Positions 26,256-34,373 of a stretch of DNA of 64,000 nt are shown piece by piece. A model generated the notes under the pieces. It did no database searches. It was not told where the DNA came from and saw nothing but the letters and a program-made list of their open reading frames with translations. The number at the start of each line of letters is the position of its first letter. Positions within the stretch are counted from its first letter, which is position 1. Source of the DNA: Streptomyces sp. SM11 (GTDB taxonomy: Bacteria; Actinomycetota; Actinomycetes; Streptomycetales; Streptomycetaceae); contig NZ_NEUE01000216.1 in the NCBI RefSeq assembly GCF_002910905.1, positions 1 to 64,000 on the forward strand, given 5' to 3'. The position numbers and the translations under genes were made by a program.

Positions 26256-27830
26256 TCACGCGGCGCGGTTGTTCCGGCGCTGCGTGGCGGCCGCACGGGC
26301 CTCGGGCGTCGGCACTCCGGGACGACGGCCCCGGGCCGGAGCCCCGCCGCCGCGCTTGGTGCCACGGCCCATGAACGCGCCGCCGCGGCTGCTGCCGCGC
26401 TCCTTGGCCGGGGCGGAGATGACGACCGGGACGCCGGAGGGTGCCTGCGCACCGGTGATCCGGTTCAACTCGGCCTCGCCGGAGCGGACCTGGGCGACCT
26501 GCGGGGTGATCCCGGCGTCCGCCATCAGCCGGGTCATCTCGCGGCGCTGGTTGGGCAGCACCAGCGTGACGACGCTGCCGGACTCCCCGGCACGGGCGGT
26601 ACGGCCGCCGCGGTGCAGGTAGTCCTTGTGGTCGCTCGGCGGGTCCACGTTGACGACCAGATCGAGGTTGTCGACGTGGATGCCGCGCGCCGCGACGTTG
26701 GTGGCGACCAGCACGGTGACATGCCCGGTTTTGAAGCGCTCCAGCGTGCGGGTGCGCTGCGGCTGGGACTTGCCCCCGTGCAGCGCCGCCGCCCGGACCC
26801 CGCTGTGCAGCAGGTGGTCGGTGAGCTTGTCGACCGCGTGCTTGGTGTCCAGGAACATGATCACGCGGCCGTCGCGGGCCGCGATCTCCGTCGTGGTGGC
26901 GTACTTGTCCGAGCCCTGGACGTACAGGACGTGGTGCTCCATCGTCGTGACCGCGCCGGCGGACGGGTCGACGGAGTGCACGACCGGGTCCTTGAGGTAG
27001 GTCCGCACCAGCAGGTCGACGTTGCGGTCCAGGGTGGCCGAGAAGAGCATCCGCTGCCCGTCCGGGGTCACCTGGTCGAGCAGCTCGGTGACCTGCGGCA
27101 TGAAGCCCATGTCGGCCATCTGGTCGGCCTCGTCGAGGACGGTGATGGTGACCCGGTCCAGCCGGCAGTCGCCGCGCTCGATCAGGTCCTTGAGGCGGCC
27201 CGGGGTCGCGACGACGACCTCGGAGCCACCGCGCAGCGCGCTGGCCTGGCGGCCGATGGACATGCCGCCGACCACGGTGGCGATGCGCAGCTTCAGCGAC
27301 CGGGCGTACGGGGTGAGCGCGTCGGTGACCTGCTGGGCCAGCTCCCGGGTGGGGACGAGGACCAGGGCGAGCGGCCGCTTGGCGTCGGCACGGCGGCCGG
27401 CGGTGCGGGCCAGCAGCGCGAGGCCGAAGGCGAGGGTCTTGCCGGAGCCGGTGCGGCCCCGGCCCAGGACGTCCCGGCCGGCCAGCGAGTTCGGCAGGGT
27501 GGCCGCCTGGATCGGGAAGGGCACGGTCATGCCCTCGGCGACCAGCGCCGCCTTCAGCGGTGCGGGCATCTCCAGCTCGCCGAAGGTCTCGGCGGCGGGG
27601 AGGGCCGGGGTGACGGTCACCGGCAGGGCGAACTCGCCCTTGACGCCGGAGGCGGAGCGGCGGCCGTAGCCACCGGACCGGCCCGAGCCGCCCGAGCCGC
27701 CGGAGCGCTTGGGTCCGCCGCCGAAGCCCGCGGCGCGGCGCTCGCCGCCGCCGGAGTAGCGGGGGGCACCGCCGGAGGAGCGGGTGCGGGAGAATCGGTC
27801 GTTCGAGCGGGGCGTGCGTTCGCGGTTCAT
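26256..27830 (-). CDS. DEAD-box RNA helicase
   Basis: The 524-residue helicase has an RGG/Gly-rich N-terminus (residues 1-~65), the Q motif (FGELEMPAPLKAALVAEGMT), motif I GRTGSGKT, motif II DEAD (VLDEADQMADMGFMPQ), motif III SAT, motif V TNVAARGIHVDNL and motif VI HRGGRTARAG, plus a basic Arg/Gly-rich tail. It should unwind RNA duplexes, for example in ribosome assembly or mRNA turnover. It lies just downstream of the cold-shock gene, suggesting a role at low temperature. GAGGAAAGG precedes ATG 27830. Confidence 0.92.
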   Translation of the reverse strand: MNRERTPRSNDRFSRTRSSGGAPRYSGGGERRAAGFGGGPKRSGGSGGSGRSGGYGRRSASGVKGEFALPVTVTPALPAAETFGELEMPAPLKAALVAEGMTVPFPIQAATLPNSLAGRDVLGRGRTGSGKTLAFGLALLARTAGRRADAKRPLALVLVPTRELAQQVTDALTPYARSLKLRIATVVGGMSIGRQASALRGGSEVVVATPGRLKDLIERGDCRLDRVTITVLDEADQMADMGFMPQVTELLDQVTPDGQRMLFSATLDRNVDLLVRTYLKDPVVHSVDPSAGAVTTMEHHVLYVQGSDKYATTTEIAARDGRVIMFLDTKHAVDKLTDHLLHSGVRAAALHGGKSQPQRTRTLERFKTGHVTVLVATNVAARGIHVDNLDLVVNVDPPSDHKDYLHRGGRTARAGESGSVVTLVLPNQRREMTRLMADAGITPQVAQVRSGEAELNRITGAQAPSGVPVVISAPAKERGSSRGGAFMGRGTKRGGGAPARGRRPGVPTPEARAAATQRRNNRAA

Positions 27831-27930
27831 GCAGAACCTTTCCTCGATGGGGCACGTATCGAGGGATTCTTTTTCGGGAAGCGACCGTGAACGGCACCCA
27901 GAATCGCAAGAACGAGCCGATGAAATGACA

Positions 27931-27982
27931 AAAGAAAACGAAGCCCGGCCGCCGGGAATCAGTGCACCGGACGCGGCTTCGT
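27931..27982 (-). terminator. Intrinsic terminator (minus strand)
   Basis: Minus-strand hairpin with stem ACGAAGCC (27975-27982) / GGCTTCGT (27938-27945), followed by a T-rich tract (TTTCTTT) at 27931-27937. It lies between the cold-shock gene and the helicase gene and should end transcription from the former. Confidence 0.55.
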
Positions 27983-28022
27983 CTGGGGGCGCGCGGAGCG
28001 GGCCCGGAAACGACAACGAGCC

Positions 28023-28050
28023 GGGGCCCGCACCCCAAGGTGCGGGCCCC
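28023..28050. terminator. Strong GC hairpin downstream of the cold-shock gene
   Basis: GGGGCCCGCACC, loop CCAA, then GGTGCGGGCCCC: a perfect 12-bp stem located 25 bp after the csp stop. It has no T-tract, as is common for Streptomyces terminators. Confidence 0.65.
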
Positions 28051-28074
28051 AGCTGCGCAGTACTACCTGAGTGA

Positions 28075-28278
28075 TCAGGCGGGGGTGATGTTCTCGGCCT
28101 GCGGGCCCTTCTGGCCCTGCGTGACGTCGAAGTTCACCTTCTGGCCCTCCTGCAGCTCACGGAAGCCGCTGGCGGCGATGTTGCTGTAGTGAGCGAAGAC
28201 GTCGGCGCCGCCGCCGTCCTGCTCGATGAAGCCGAAGCCCTTTTCTGCGTTGAACCACTTCACGGTGCCAGTAGCCAT
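28075..28278 (-). CDS. Cold-shock domain protein (CspA family)
   Basis: The 67-residue OB-fold protein has the RNP1 motif [11 protein letters not shown] and RNP2-like DVFAHYSNI, ending ENITPA. It binds single-stranded RNA and DNA and acts as an RNA chaperone. TAAGGAGAT precedes ATG 28278. A leader of ~160 nt seems likely, as in other cold-shock mRNAs. It is followed by two hairpins. Confidence 0.95.
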   Translation of the reverse strand: MATGTVKWFNAEKGFGFIEQDGGGADVFAHYSNIAASGFRELQEGQKVNFDVTQGQKGPQAENITPA

Positions 28279-28626
28279 GTCATATCTCCTTAGGGGCAGA
28301 GCCCGCGGGCCCACACTGTGCGGACCCCACGTCGCCGCGATGATTACCCCGTCCGGAAGAACACCGGAAATACAAAAGTGTGCCCGCCGACATCTGACCG
28401 GCAAGAACACTTGAAGTTTTTGGGAACCACAACTGCAACTGAGATCAACACTAGCACGATGGGGCGGGAGAGGCTGGTGCCAAATATCACCGGCCGTGTC
28501 GGAACAGACCCGGAACAGATCCGGAACGGAAAAGCCTCATCGCGCATTGCGCGAAATTCTGTGCTGACGAATGCAGATATCTTCCGGGGTCGCGCGGGGC
28601 CTTCCGCACCGGGGGCGCGGTGGCCG
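28279..28626 (-). promoter_or_regulatory. Putative promoter and long leader of the cold-shock gene
   Basis: No gene is seen here. The minus strand has TAGTGT (28453-28448), a plausible -10 hexamer, inside an unusually AT-rich stretch (28420-28460), but no clear -35. A start near 28440 would give a leader of ~160 nt with C- and T-rich segments. Tentative. Confidence 0.35.
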
Positions 28627-28974
28627 TCAGCGCTCGGCGGGACCGCCGGAGCGGGCGGACCGGCCGCGCAGCTCCTCGTTGAGGCGCAGCGCCTCCTCCA
28701 GCTGGTCCTCCAGGATGACGATGCGGCAGGCGGCCTCGACGGGCGTGCCGGCGTCGACCAGCTCGCGGGCGCGCGCGGCGATACGCAACTGGTAGCGGGA
28801 GTATCGGCGGTGGCCGCCCTCAGACCGCAGCGGGGTGATCAGGCGGGCCTCGCCGATCGCCCGGAGGAACCCCGGCGTCGCACCGATCATCTCCGCGGCT
28901 CGCCCCATCGTGTAGGCGGGGTAATCGTCGTCGTCGAGCCGGTCGGTGGCGTGCGAGGGGGTCTCCGGGGGCAT
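28627..28974 (-). CDS. MerR-family transcriptional regulator
   Basis: The 115-residue protein has a MerR-type winged HTH: AYTMGRAAEMIGATPGFLRA, then LITPLRSEGGHRRYSRYQL, followed by a helical dimerisation segment with a coiled coil (RIVILEDQLEEALRLNEELR). It has no effector domain or Cys residues, as in small HspR/SoxR-like members. ATG 28974 has GAAGAGG upstream; GTG 28992 is a weaker alternative. The target is not evident. Confidence 0.8.
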   Translation of the reverse strand: MPPETPSHATDRLDDDDYPAYTMGRAAEMIGATPGFLRAIGEARLITPLRSEGGHRRYSRYQLRIAARARELVDAGTPVEAACRIVILEDQLEEALRLNEELRGRSARSGGPAER

Positions 28975-29163
28975 CTGCGCCTCTTCCGTCACGCGTGACC
29001 GGAGGAGCCGGGCGCCTTACGCCTGCGGGGTGCGCCTCTGCTGCGTACCGCTGTTTCACGTGACTGCACAAGAAACCCTAATCGCCCGGCAGGGTCATGT
29101 CTATCGCGGCTGGAACAGATTCGGGCCACCGGGAAGGGTGTGGCGGATCCGCCGCCGTGGATC

Positions 29164-29181
29164 ACTGACCGACCGGTCAGT
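29164..29181. promoter_or_regulatory. Inverted repeat upstream of the small-RNA promoter
   Basis: ACTGACCGACCGGTCAGT: 7-bp arms ACTGACC/GGTCAGT around GACC. It resembles TetR-family operators and abuts the putative -35 box at 29181, so it could control the small RNA. Confidence 0.5.
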
Positions 29182-29210
29182 TGTCGTCGGGAGGGCCGCG
29201 GGGTCATAAT
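29181..29210 (+). promoter_or_regulatory. Putative promoter of the small RNA gene
   Basis: TTGTCG (29181-29186) and CATAAT (29205-29210) with an 18-bp spacer. A start point about 7 nt downstream falls exactly at the first hairpin (29217). No open reading frame follows before the terminator. Confidence 0.5.
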
Positions 29211-29216
29211 GCACGC

Positions 29217-29343
29217 GTAGCCCTTCACGCATCCCCCGTCGTGAAGGGCTACACCCCTGTTCGGGCCTGCTCCGGGCGTCGCGGGGCAGCGGGATCGTTC
29301 ACGGGCAAGGGACTCCCCTCGTGGTCCCCTGCCCGTGTTTTTT
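29217..29343 (+). ncRNA. Candidate small RNA with C-rich-loop hairpin (6C-RNA-like) and terminator
   Basis: Hairpin 1 (29217-29252) has a perfect 13-bp stem GTAGCCCTTCACG/CGTGAAGGGCTAC and a 10-nt loop CATCCCCCGT. Hairpin 2 (29300-29337) has arms CACGGGCAAGGGAC and GTCCCCTGCCCGTG with loop TCCCCTCGTG, followed by TTTTTT (29338-29343), a textbook intrinsic terminator. The unit of about 127 nt has its own promoter and no coding capacity. Two stem-loops with runs of C in the loops are the hallmark of the actinobacterial 6C RNA; the assignment is by structure only, and the linker here is rather long for that family. Confidence 0.55.
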
Positions 29344-29346
29344 CGA

Positions 29347-29371
29347 GTTAACAGTGACGTAGAGTGTTTAC
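29347..29371. promoter_or_regulatory. Inverted repeat at the XRE regulator promoter
   Basis: GTTAACA (29347-29353) and TGTTTAC (29365-29371) form an imperfect inverted repeat spaced by 11 bp, in an AT-rich island 42 bp before the regulator's ATG. Likely the autoregulatory site of the downstream HTH protein. Confidence 0.5.
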
Positions 29372-29412
29372 GCAAGCTCAGTTCCGACTCCGAGGTGATC
29401 GTGGAGGCCCGG

Positions 29413-29943
29413 ATGGCCATGGACGACGGCGGCGAACGCGGTCCGGAACCCGTCGAACCCTCCGGTCCGGACGAGCTTCCCCGCCTCGACTCGCTGCGGG
29501 AAAAAGTCGAGTACATGGTCGAGAAAACCTTCCCCGGACAGAAGATCTCGGGCCGGGTCTTCGCCGAGCTGGTCCGGGACCGCGGCGGCTCGCTGTCGCA
29601 CAGCTACTTCTCCAACATCCTGGCCGGCAAGGTCACCCAGCCCTCCGAGGACATCCTCAAAGCCCTCGGCCTGGGATTCGGCGTGGACTGGCGCTTCTTC
29701 AAGGAGGAGTCCGACGTCGTCGACGACGTCGTCGCCGGACTGCAGTTCCTGGCCAAGCGACGCACCGGGGAGATCAGCGGCCTGGCCGGCCGGGGGCTGG
29801 ACGACGACGGGCTCCCGCCGGAACTGCTGAGGTTCGCCCTGTCCCTGCTGGAGGACGCGACCCGGGAGAAGGGTGACCCGGAGGGGGAAAGCGGCGGCGC
29901 CGATTCCGCCGTGCACCACCGCCCGGCGGGTCCGGCGGCGTAG
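29413..29943 (+). CDS. XRE-like HTH transcriptional regulator of the ImmA/MAB_1171c operon
   Basis: The 176-residue protein has a central HTH of the lambda-repressor type: DSLREKVEYMVEKTFPGQ, ISGRVFAELVRDRGGSLSHS, YFSNILAGKVTQPSEDILK, then a helical C-terminus. The N-terminal ~30 residues are acidic. ATG 29413 has GGAGG seven bases upstream. It is followed after 10 bp by an ImmA/IrrE-type protease gene. In XRE/ImmA pairs the protease cleaves or inactivates the repressor in response to a signal, so this protein is the likely substrate. Confidence 0.8.
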   Translation: MAMDDGGERGPEPVEPSGPDELPRLDSLREKVEYMVEKTFPGQKISGRVFAELVRDRGGSLSHSYFSNILAGKVTQPSEDILKALGLGFGVDWRFFKEESDVVDDVVAGLQFLAKRRTGEISGLAGRGLDDDGLPPELLRFALSLLEDATREKGDPEGESGGADSAVHHRPAGPAA

Positions 29944-29953
29944 CGTCTTGGTC

Positions 29954-30541
29954 ATGTCCCTGCGGAAGCTGCGGAAAGAGTGCGAGGCCGGGCTCGCCGA
30001 CCTGCCCATCCCGGTGCCCTTCTCGCTGGACGGACTCGTCGCGAACATGGAGGAGGCCGGCGGACGCACGATCCGGCTGCACGAGCTGCCGGACCGCCTC
30101 GCCCGCGTCAACGCCGCCTGCGGGCTGCGCCTGAAGTCGGGCGGAACCAGCCTCGTCCTCTACCGCCGCAGGCCGACCGCGTACCAGACCCAGCACGTGA
30201 TCCTGCACGAGCTGTGCCACGAGTGGTTCGACCACGGGACGACGCTCGACGCGGAGCAACTGCGCACGCTCCTCCCGGTCTTCGACACCTCGCTGATCGC
30301 CCGGATGATCTCTCCGGCCGCCGCCGAGTCCTTCGCCTCCGGCGGTGGCACCGTCCAGGCCCGTGCGCAGTACGCGACCCACGACGAACGCATGGCCGAA
30401 TTCGGTGCCTCCCTGATCCCCCGGATGGCGCGGGGCCTCACCACCGATGACATGGTGGGGCGGCTGGACAACTCCCTGTCCCGCCCGATGGCCAACCGAC
30501 GGCGCGGCCTCTTCCCCGGAAGACGGTCCGACGACGCCTGA
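29954..30541 (+). CDS. ImmA/IrrE-family metalloprotease
   Basis: The 195-residue protein carries the zinc-protease motif HVILHELCHEWFDHG (HExxH, about residues 83-87) within an ImmA/IrrE-like domain. Relatives cleave XRE-type repressors to switch on mobile elements or stress genes. It lies between the HTH regulator and the MAB_1171c-type membrane protein. ATG 29954 is 10 bp after the regulator's stop. Confidence 0.85.
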   Translation: MSLRKLRKECEAGLADLPIPVPFSLDGLVANMEEAGGRTIRLHELPDRLARVNAACGLRLKSGGTSLVLYRRRPTAYQTQHVILHELCHEWFDHGTTLDAEQLRTLLPVFDTSLIARMISPAAAESFASGGGTVQARAQYATHDERMAEFGASLIPRMARGLTTDDMVGRLDNSLSRPMANRRRGLFPGRRSDDA

Positions 30542-30605
30542 CACGTGCCACCGCCTCACCCGCGGGTCCCCGCCCCGCATCCCGACCCCGAGGACGAACA
30601 CCGCC

Positions 30606-31877
30606 GTGACTCCCCTCGATCTCGCCGGCTATCTGATAGCCGGCCTGATGACGGCCGTTGCCCTGTGGCGTATGCCCGCCGCCCTGTGGGGCGACGAGGA
30701 GGACCGCAGACGCCGGGCCCTGTGGGGCTGCTACGCCGGATTCGCCGTCGCGCTGTGGACGAAGACCGAGGCGGTGCGCATCGGCCTCAACAACAGTGCC
30801 GTCACCGACCTCGCCGTCCTCATCAAGCATTACACCGCCACCGTGGCAATTCTGGCCATCCTCAGTTACATCGTGGCCATCTACGGCAGCTACCCCGAAG
30901 AGGGTGCGGTCCCCCGCCACGTACGGTTCGCGCGGTTCGTCCAGAAGCTGGCGGCCAAGGCCTCCGTCGCCACGTTGATCCTGCTGACCGTCCTGTTCTT
31001 CACCGTCGTCGACCGCTCCGAGCCCTCGGACCGCTTCGTCTCCGACCACGCCGGGGAGGGGGGCGCCACGCTCTACATGAGCGTCTTCTACCTCTACCTC
31101 GGGGCCGCGTCCGCCGTGTGCGCCTTCCAGTGGGCGCTGGCCACCCTCGACACCCGGCGGCGCCATCTGCGCATCGGGCTCGGGATGATGACGTTCGCGA
31201 TGTTCATCGGCGTCGGCTACACCGTCAGCCGCACCCTGTTCCTGTGGATCAGTGTGGTGGACGAGCCGAGCGAGGCGTTCGCGCTGCGGTTCGACCGGAT
31301 CACCGAGGCCGCACAGCTCGTGCTGTTCGCCTTCTTCGCCCTCGGCGCGTCCGTCCCCGCCTTCGCGGCGGGCCTGCGACGGGCCGGACTGTGGCGGGCC
31401 CAGGTCCGACTGCACGCCCTCTGGTACGAGTTGATGGCCGCGTTCCCGGACCAGCCGTTCGACCCGCCCGCCTCGCTGGCCCGCGAGCTGACCCGGTTCA
31501 CCGTCCCGGCCGACCTGCGGGTGGACCGCTGGGCCGCAGACATCGCGGACGCGGCCGAGAAGCTCCGTCACTACGTGCCCGACGGGCTGCTCGCCGCCGC
31601 CGGACGGGCCGCCGCACGCGACACGGACGACCCGCGCCGGGCCGAGTCCCTCACGGACGCCTACTGGATCCGGGCCGCCCTGCTCGCGAAGGATTCCGGC
31701 GCGCCCGCCGGGGGAGCCGCGACGGTCGCCTCCCAGCACGCGGCGGACCAGGACGGCGAGGTGGCCCGACTGGTCCGGGTCGCCGCCGCGTACCGGACGG
31801 TCGGCGAGGAGCGCGCCCGCGCGGTCCTCGCGGCCGCGACGGCCGAAACCGCCCGCACGACGGAGACGAGCGCATGA
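30606..31877 (+). CDS. MAB_1171c-family putative transporter / membrane sensor
   Basis: The 423-residue protein has seven predicted membrane helices in its first ~260 residues (LAGYLIAGLMTAVALWRMPA, ATVAILAILSYIVAIYGSY and so on) and a cytoplasmic helical C-terminal domain containing VRLHALWYELMAAFPDQPFD, a hallmark of MAB_1171c/DUF6545 proteins. These occur widely in actinomycetes beside XRE/ImmA pairs, with no established function. GTG at 30606 starts the first helix. Its stop overlaps an ATG at 31874. Confidence 0.8.
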   Translation: MTPLDLAGYLIAGLMTAVALWRMPAALWGDEEDRRRRALWGCYAGFAVALWTKTEAVRIGLNNSAVTDLAVLIKHYTATVAILAILSYIVAIYGSYPEEGAVPRHVRFARFVQKLAAKASVATLILLTVLFFTVVDRSEPSDRFVSDHAGEGGATLYMSVFYLYLGAASAVCAFQWALATLDTRRRHLRIGLGMMTFAMFIGVGYTVSRTLFLWISVVDEPSEAFALRFDRITEAAQLVLFAFFALGASVPAFAAGLRRAGLWRAQVRLHALWYELMAAFPDQPFDPPASLARELTRFTVPADLRVDRWAADIADAAEKLRHYVPDGLLAAAGRAAARDTDDPRRAESLTDAYWIRAALLAKDSGAPAGGAATVASQHAADQDGEVARLVRVAAAYRTVGEERARAVLAAATAETARTTETSA

Positions 31878-32210
31878 CCGGCAGCACGACCGGCGTGGGG
31901 ATCCCCTCGCCGGTCGTGCTGCCGCACGACGTCCTGCCGGCAGGCATGCTCGGCATCGGCCTCGCGGCGGCGGGGGACCCGACGGGCTGCTCCGGGGCTT
32001 CCCCGGGGCGTTCCGCGCCGGGCCGGCCGCGGCGGTCCGCCGGTCCCGGGTCGCCCTCGGCTGCCACACCGTCGCCCGGACCGTGGCGGGCGCGGGCCTG
32101 CGGGCGGCGACGACGTTGGCGTACGTGTTCGGCGAGGGCGAGGGCGAGGGCGAGGGCGAGGGCGAGGGCGAGGGCGACCCGGGCGGCGCTACCGAGCCGG
32201 CGCTACCGGG
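31874..32210 (+). pseudogene. Possible fourth operon gene, frameshifted and repeat-expanded
   Basis: An ATG overlaps the MAB_1171c stop (ATGA) and begins MTGSTTGVGIPSPVVLPHDV with AGMLGIGLAAAG. A plausible continuation (PDGLLRGFPGAFRAGPAAAV, then LGCHTVARTVAGAGLRAATT) lies in another frame after the GGGGG at 31972-31976. It runs into a (Gly-Glu)n repeat and then into the antisense of the ParB-fold gene with no obvious stop. It was probably a small protein translationally coupled to the operon. I do not recognise the family. Confidence 0.35.
32131..32172. repeat. 6-bp tandem repeat GGCGAG x7
   Basis: Seven perfect GGCGAG units followed by GGCGAC. In the plausible frame they encode Gly-Glu repeats at the end of the decayed fourth gene. 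Such a tract is prone to slippage. Confidence 0.9.
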
Positions 32211-33710
32211 TCAGAGGGCGGTGCACTGTCCCGTCCGCGGTCCGCTCACCACGTTGGTGCGGCCCGTGTCGTCCATGCCCGGCCGGTTGGCGGAGCACAC
32301 CAGCGGGCCGGTGACGGTGTTGGCGGCGAGCAGCACGCCGCCGGTGTTGCCGGTGAGCACCACGGGGCCGGTGACGGTGTTCGCGGTGCAGCCCGGACCC
32401 CCCACCCGTACGGGACCGGTGGTGCGGCTCACGGACAGGGGCCCGGTGACCTGCGAACCGCACAGGTGGACCGCCGCCGCCCGGTCCGCCCGGAGCGGTC
32501 CGTCCAGGGTGGAACCGGTGACCACGAGGGCCGCTCCGGGGCGGACGACGACCGGGCCGCGCTGGGTGGCGCGGTCCAGGCAGGTGACACCGCTCGTGAC
32601 GGTCAGCGGTCCGTTGCGGGAGCCGGTGACCGTGGTCGTGCAGGCGGGCGAGGGCAGGACGCGGGCCTTGTGGTCGAGGGAGTGGGCGAGCTTGCCGGGC
32701 TTGCGGTGGCTCAGGGGTCTGCCCAGCTTGGCGAACTCCCCGCCGGTCTCCTTCTTGCCGCCGTTCCACTCGTCGATCCGGCCGAGCTGCGCGGCGGTCC
32801 TCCCGTCGTCGACGACTGCCTCGGCGTCCAGCGCGGCCATCGACTTCGAGGCGCGCTTCACCAGGTCGAGGTAGGGGCCCGGGGCGGTCAGGTCGTGCGC
32901 ACTCGTGTCGTGCTCGCCGCGCAGCCAGGAGCCCCAGGAGAACTCCAGGAACTCCGTTGCACTGTCGGGGACTTCGTAGCCGATGCCCCGGGTGAAGTAG
33001 ACGAGGCTGCGGTACGGGTCGTCGCGGAAGTGCGTGATGCCCAGACGGTCCGGCAACCGGTCGACGCCGAGAGGCCGGTTGTTCTCGTCGCGCAGCCACA
33101 CCTTCTTCTCGGCAGTCATCCGCTGCCAGAAGGCAGGGGAGGACAGGGAGCTGAAGTTGTCGGTGACGCGGAGCCGGATGTGCAGGTCGGTGGAGCCGTC
33201 GGGGCCCTCCAGGAATGATGTCAGCGAGTGGTGCCCGTCGGTGAGGTACAGCTTGCCGCCCGGTCCGACGACGGCCGTCTTCATCTCGGCGATCGTCTTC
33301 GGCGTCTCCTGCCCGACCGGCACGGTGCACGAGAAGCTCGACGGATCGTCCAGCCGGGCTCCGGGGCCGGCCGAGGCCGCCTCCTCCTGGCCGTTGGTCT
33401 CGCACCAGTCGTCGAAGCGCTTGTTGACGCCGCCCGCCGCCTCGTCGCGGTCGCTGCCGTACCGGCCGAGCTTGTAGAAGACCTGGTCGAAGCCGAGTAC
33501 GGCCTGGGTCGGGTGCAGTTCGCCGAGGGTGACGTCGATCAGGTCCCCCGGCTGCGCGCAGGTGCGAGGCAGCGGCCCGCTCCCGGCGCACGGATCCCCG
33601 GCGGCCGCTCCGGTGCCCGCACCGGCCACGACCGTGCCCGCCGCCAGCACTCCGGCCAGCAGCAGCGCCCCGCGCCGTGGCAGCCGTGCCCGCGCCCTCG
33701 ATCCGTTCAT
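32211..33710 (-). CDS. Secreted ParB/Srx-fold protein with C-terminal beta-helix-like repeats
   Basis: The 499-residue protein has a signal peptide (GALLLAGVLAAGTVVAGAG). Residues ~45-340 form a ParB/sulfiredoxin-like domain (LIDVTLGELHPTQAVLGFDQ, then KLYLTDGHHSLTSFLEG; the GHH motif is the usual nucleotide-binding signature). The last ~130 residues repeat short units such as GPLTVTSG, GPVVVRPG, TGPLSVS, TGPVRVGG, TVTGPVVLTG and TVTGPLVCS, like a small right-handed beta helix with scattered Cys. Extracellular ParB-fold proteins of this type are uncharacterised. GAGGGG precedes ATG 33710. It is convergent with the XRE/ImmA operon. Confidence 0.75.
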   Translation of the reverse strand: MNGSRARARLPRRGALLLAGVLAAGTVVAGAGTGAAAGDPCAGSGPLPRTCAQPGDLIDVTLGELHPTQAVLGFDQVFYKLGRYGSDRDEAAGGVNKRFDDWCETNGQEEAASAGPGARLDDPSSFSCTVPVGQETPKTIAEMKTAVVGPGGKLYLTDGHHSLTSFLEGPDGSTDLHIRLRVTDNFSSLSSPAFWQRMTAEKKVWLRDENNRPLGVDRLPDRLGITHFRDDPYRSLVYFTRGIGYEVPDSATEFLEFSWGSWLRGEHDTSAHDLTAPGPYLDLVKRASKSMAALDAEAVVDDGRTAAQLGRIDEWNGGKKETGGEFAKLGRPLSHRKPGKLAHSLDHKARVLPSPACTTTVTGSRNGPLTVTSGVTCLDRATQRGPVVVRPGAALVVTGSTLDGPLRADRAAAVHLCGSQVTGPLSVSRTTGPVRVGGPGCTANTVTGPVVLTGNTGGVLLAANTVTGPLVCSANRPGMDDTGRTNVVSGPRTGQCTAL

Positions 33711-33944
33711 GTGACGTCCCCTCCCGCGTGATGGTCTTCCGCAGGGGACGATCGCAAGGCGCGACGACCCCCGCGGGGACGTGGTGTGAACGAGGGATGG
33801 CGCTGTGGTGCCACGGCGGGACGGTGCCGGCCTGCGGCAGCGGCCTCGCGACCGTCCCGTTTGCGGGGGTGGCGGACACCCGGTTACGTGTACGGGGAGG
33901 GCGCGCCCGCGAACGGGACGGCCCGAAGGCTGGAGGTACCTCCG

Positions 33945-34190
33945 ATGGCGAAGAACCGGTCCGCGCCAGCCAAGGGCCTGCGTGGCAGCAAGGCCGGGCT
34001 CGTGCTGAGCCTGGGCAGCAGCGCGCTCGCGGTCATCAGGGCGTCCAAGCAGGTCCGCCGGGCCAAGGGCACGCACGACAAGCTGAACACCGCCGACGCG
34101 GTGGCGGGGCTGCTGCCGCTGATCACCTCGGCCGCCCTCGTACTGCGGCAGCTGCGCGGCCGACGGCAGGAGAGCCCGGAAGCGGCGTGA
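33945..34190 (+). CDS. Small conserved hypothetical protein
   Basis: The 81-residue basic protein (SAPAKGLRGSKAGLVLSLGS, LPLITSAALVLRQLRGRR) has two mildly hydrophobic helices and an Arg-rich end. GGAGGT precedes ATG 33945 at good distance. No family recognised. The 234 bp upstream hold nothing clear. Confidence 0.6.
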   Translation: MAKNRSAPAKGLRGSKAGLVLSLGSSALAVIRASKQVRRAKGTHDKLNTADAVAGLLPLITSAALVLRQLRGRRQESPEAA

Positions 34191-34373
34191 GCGTCGGCCA
34201 CGACGTGGGCTCCACCCGAAAGGGCGGAAACCGCCGCACCTCCGATCGCTGAACCGCCTCCGGCCGACGCCGGGCGAGCGGGACCGCGAGAAGAGAGCTG
34301 GAACCCGGGCCCGAACGACGTCGGGGTGTTGTCCGCGACCGGTCCCGGCGGCTGCTGCCCGGATGCTCGGGCG

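Noticed and set aside
29335..29412. Longer N-terminus for the XRE regulator starting at 29335
   Set aside because: It would begin inside the T-tract of the small RNA terminator and run through the operator; ATG 29413 has a proper ribosome site.
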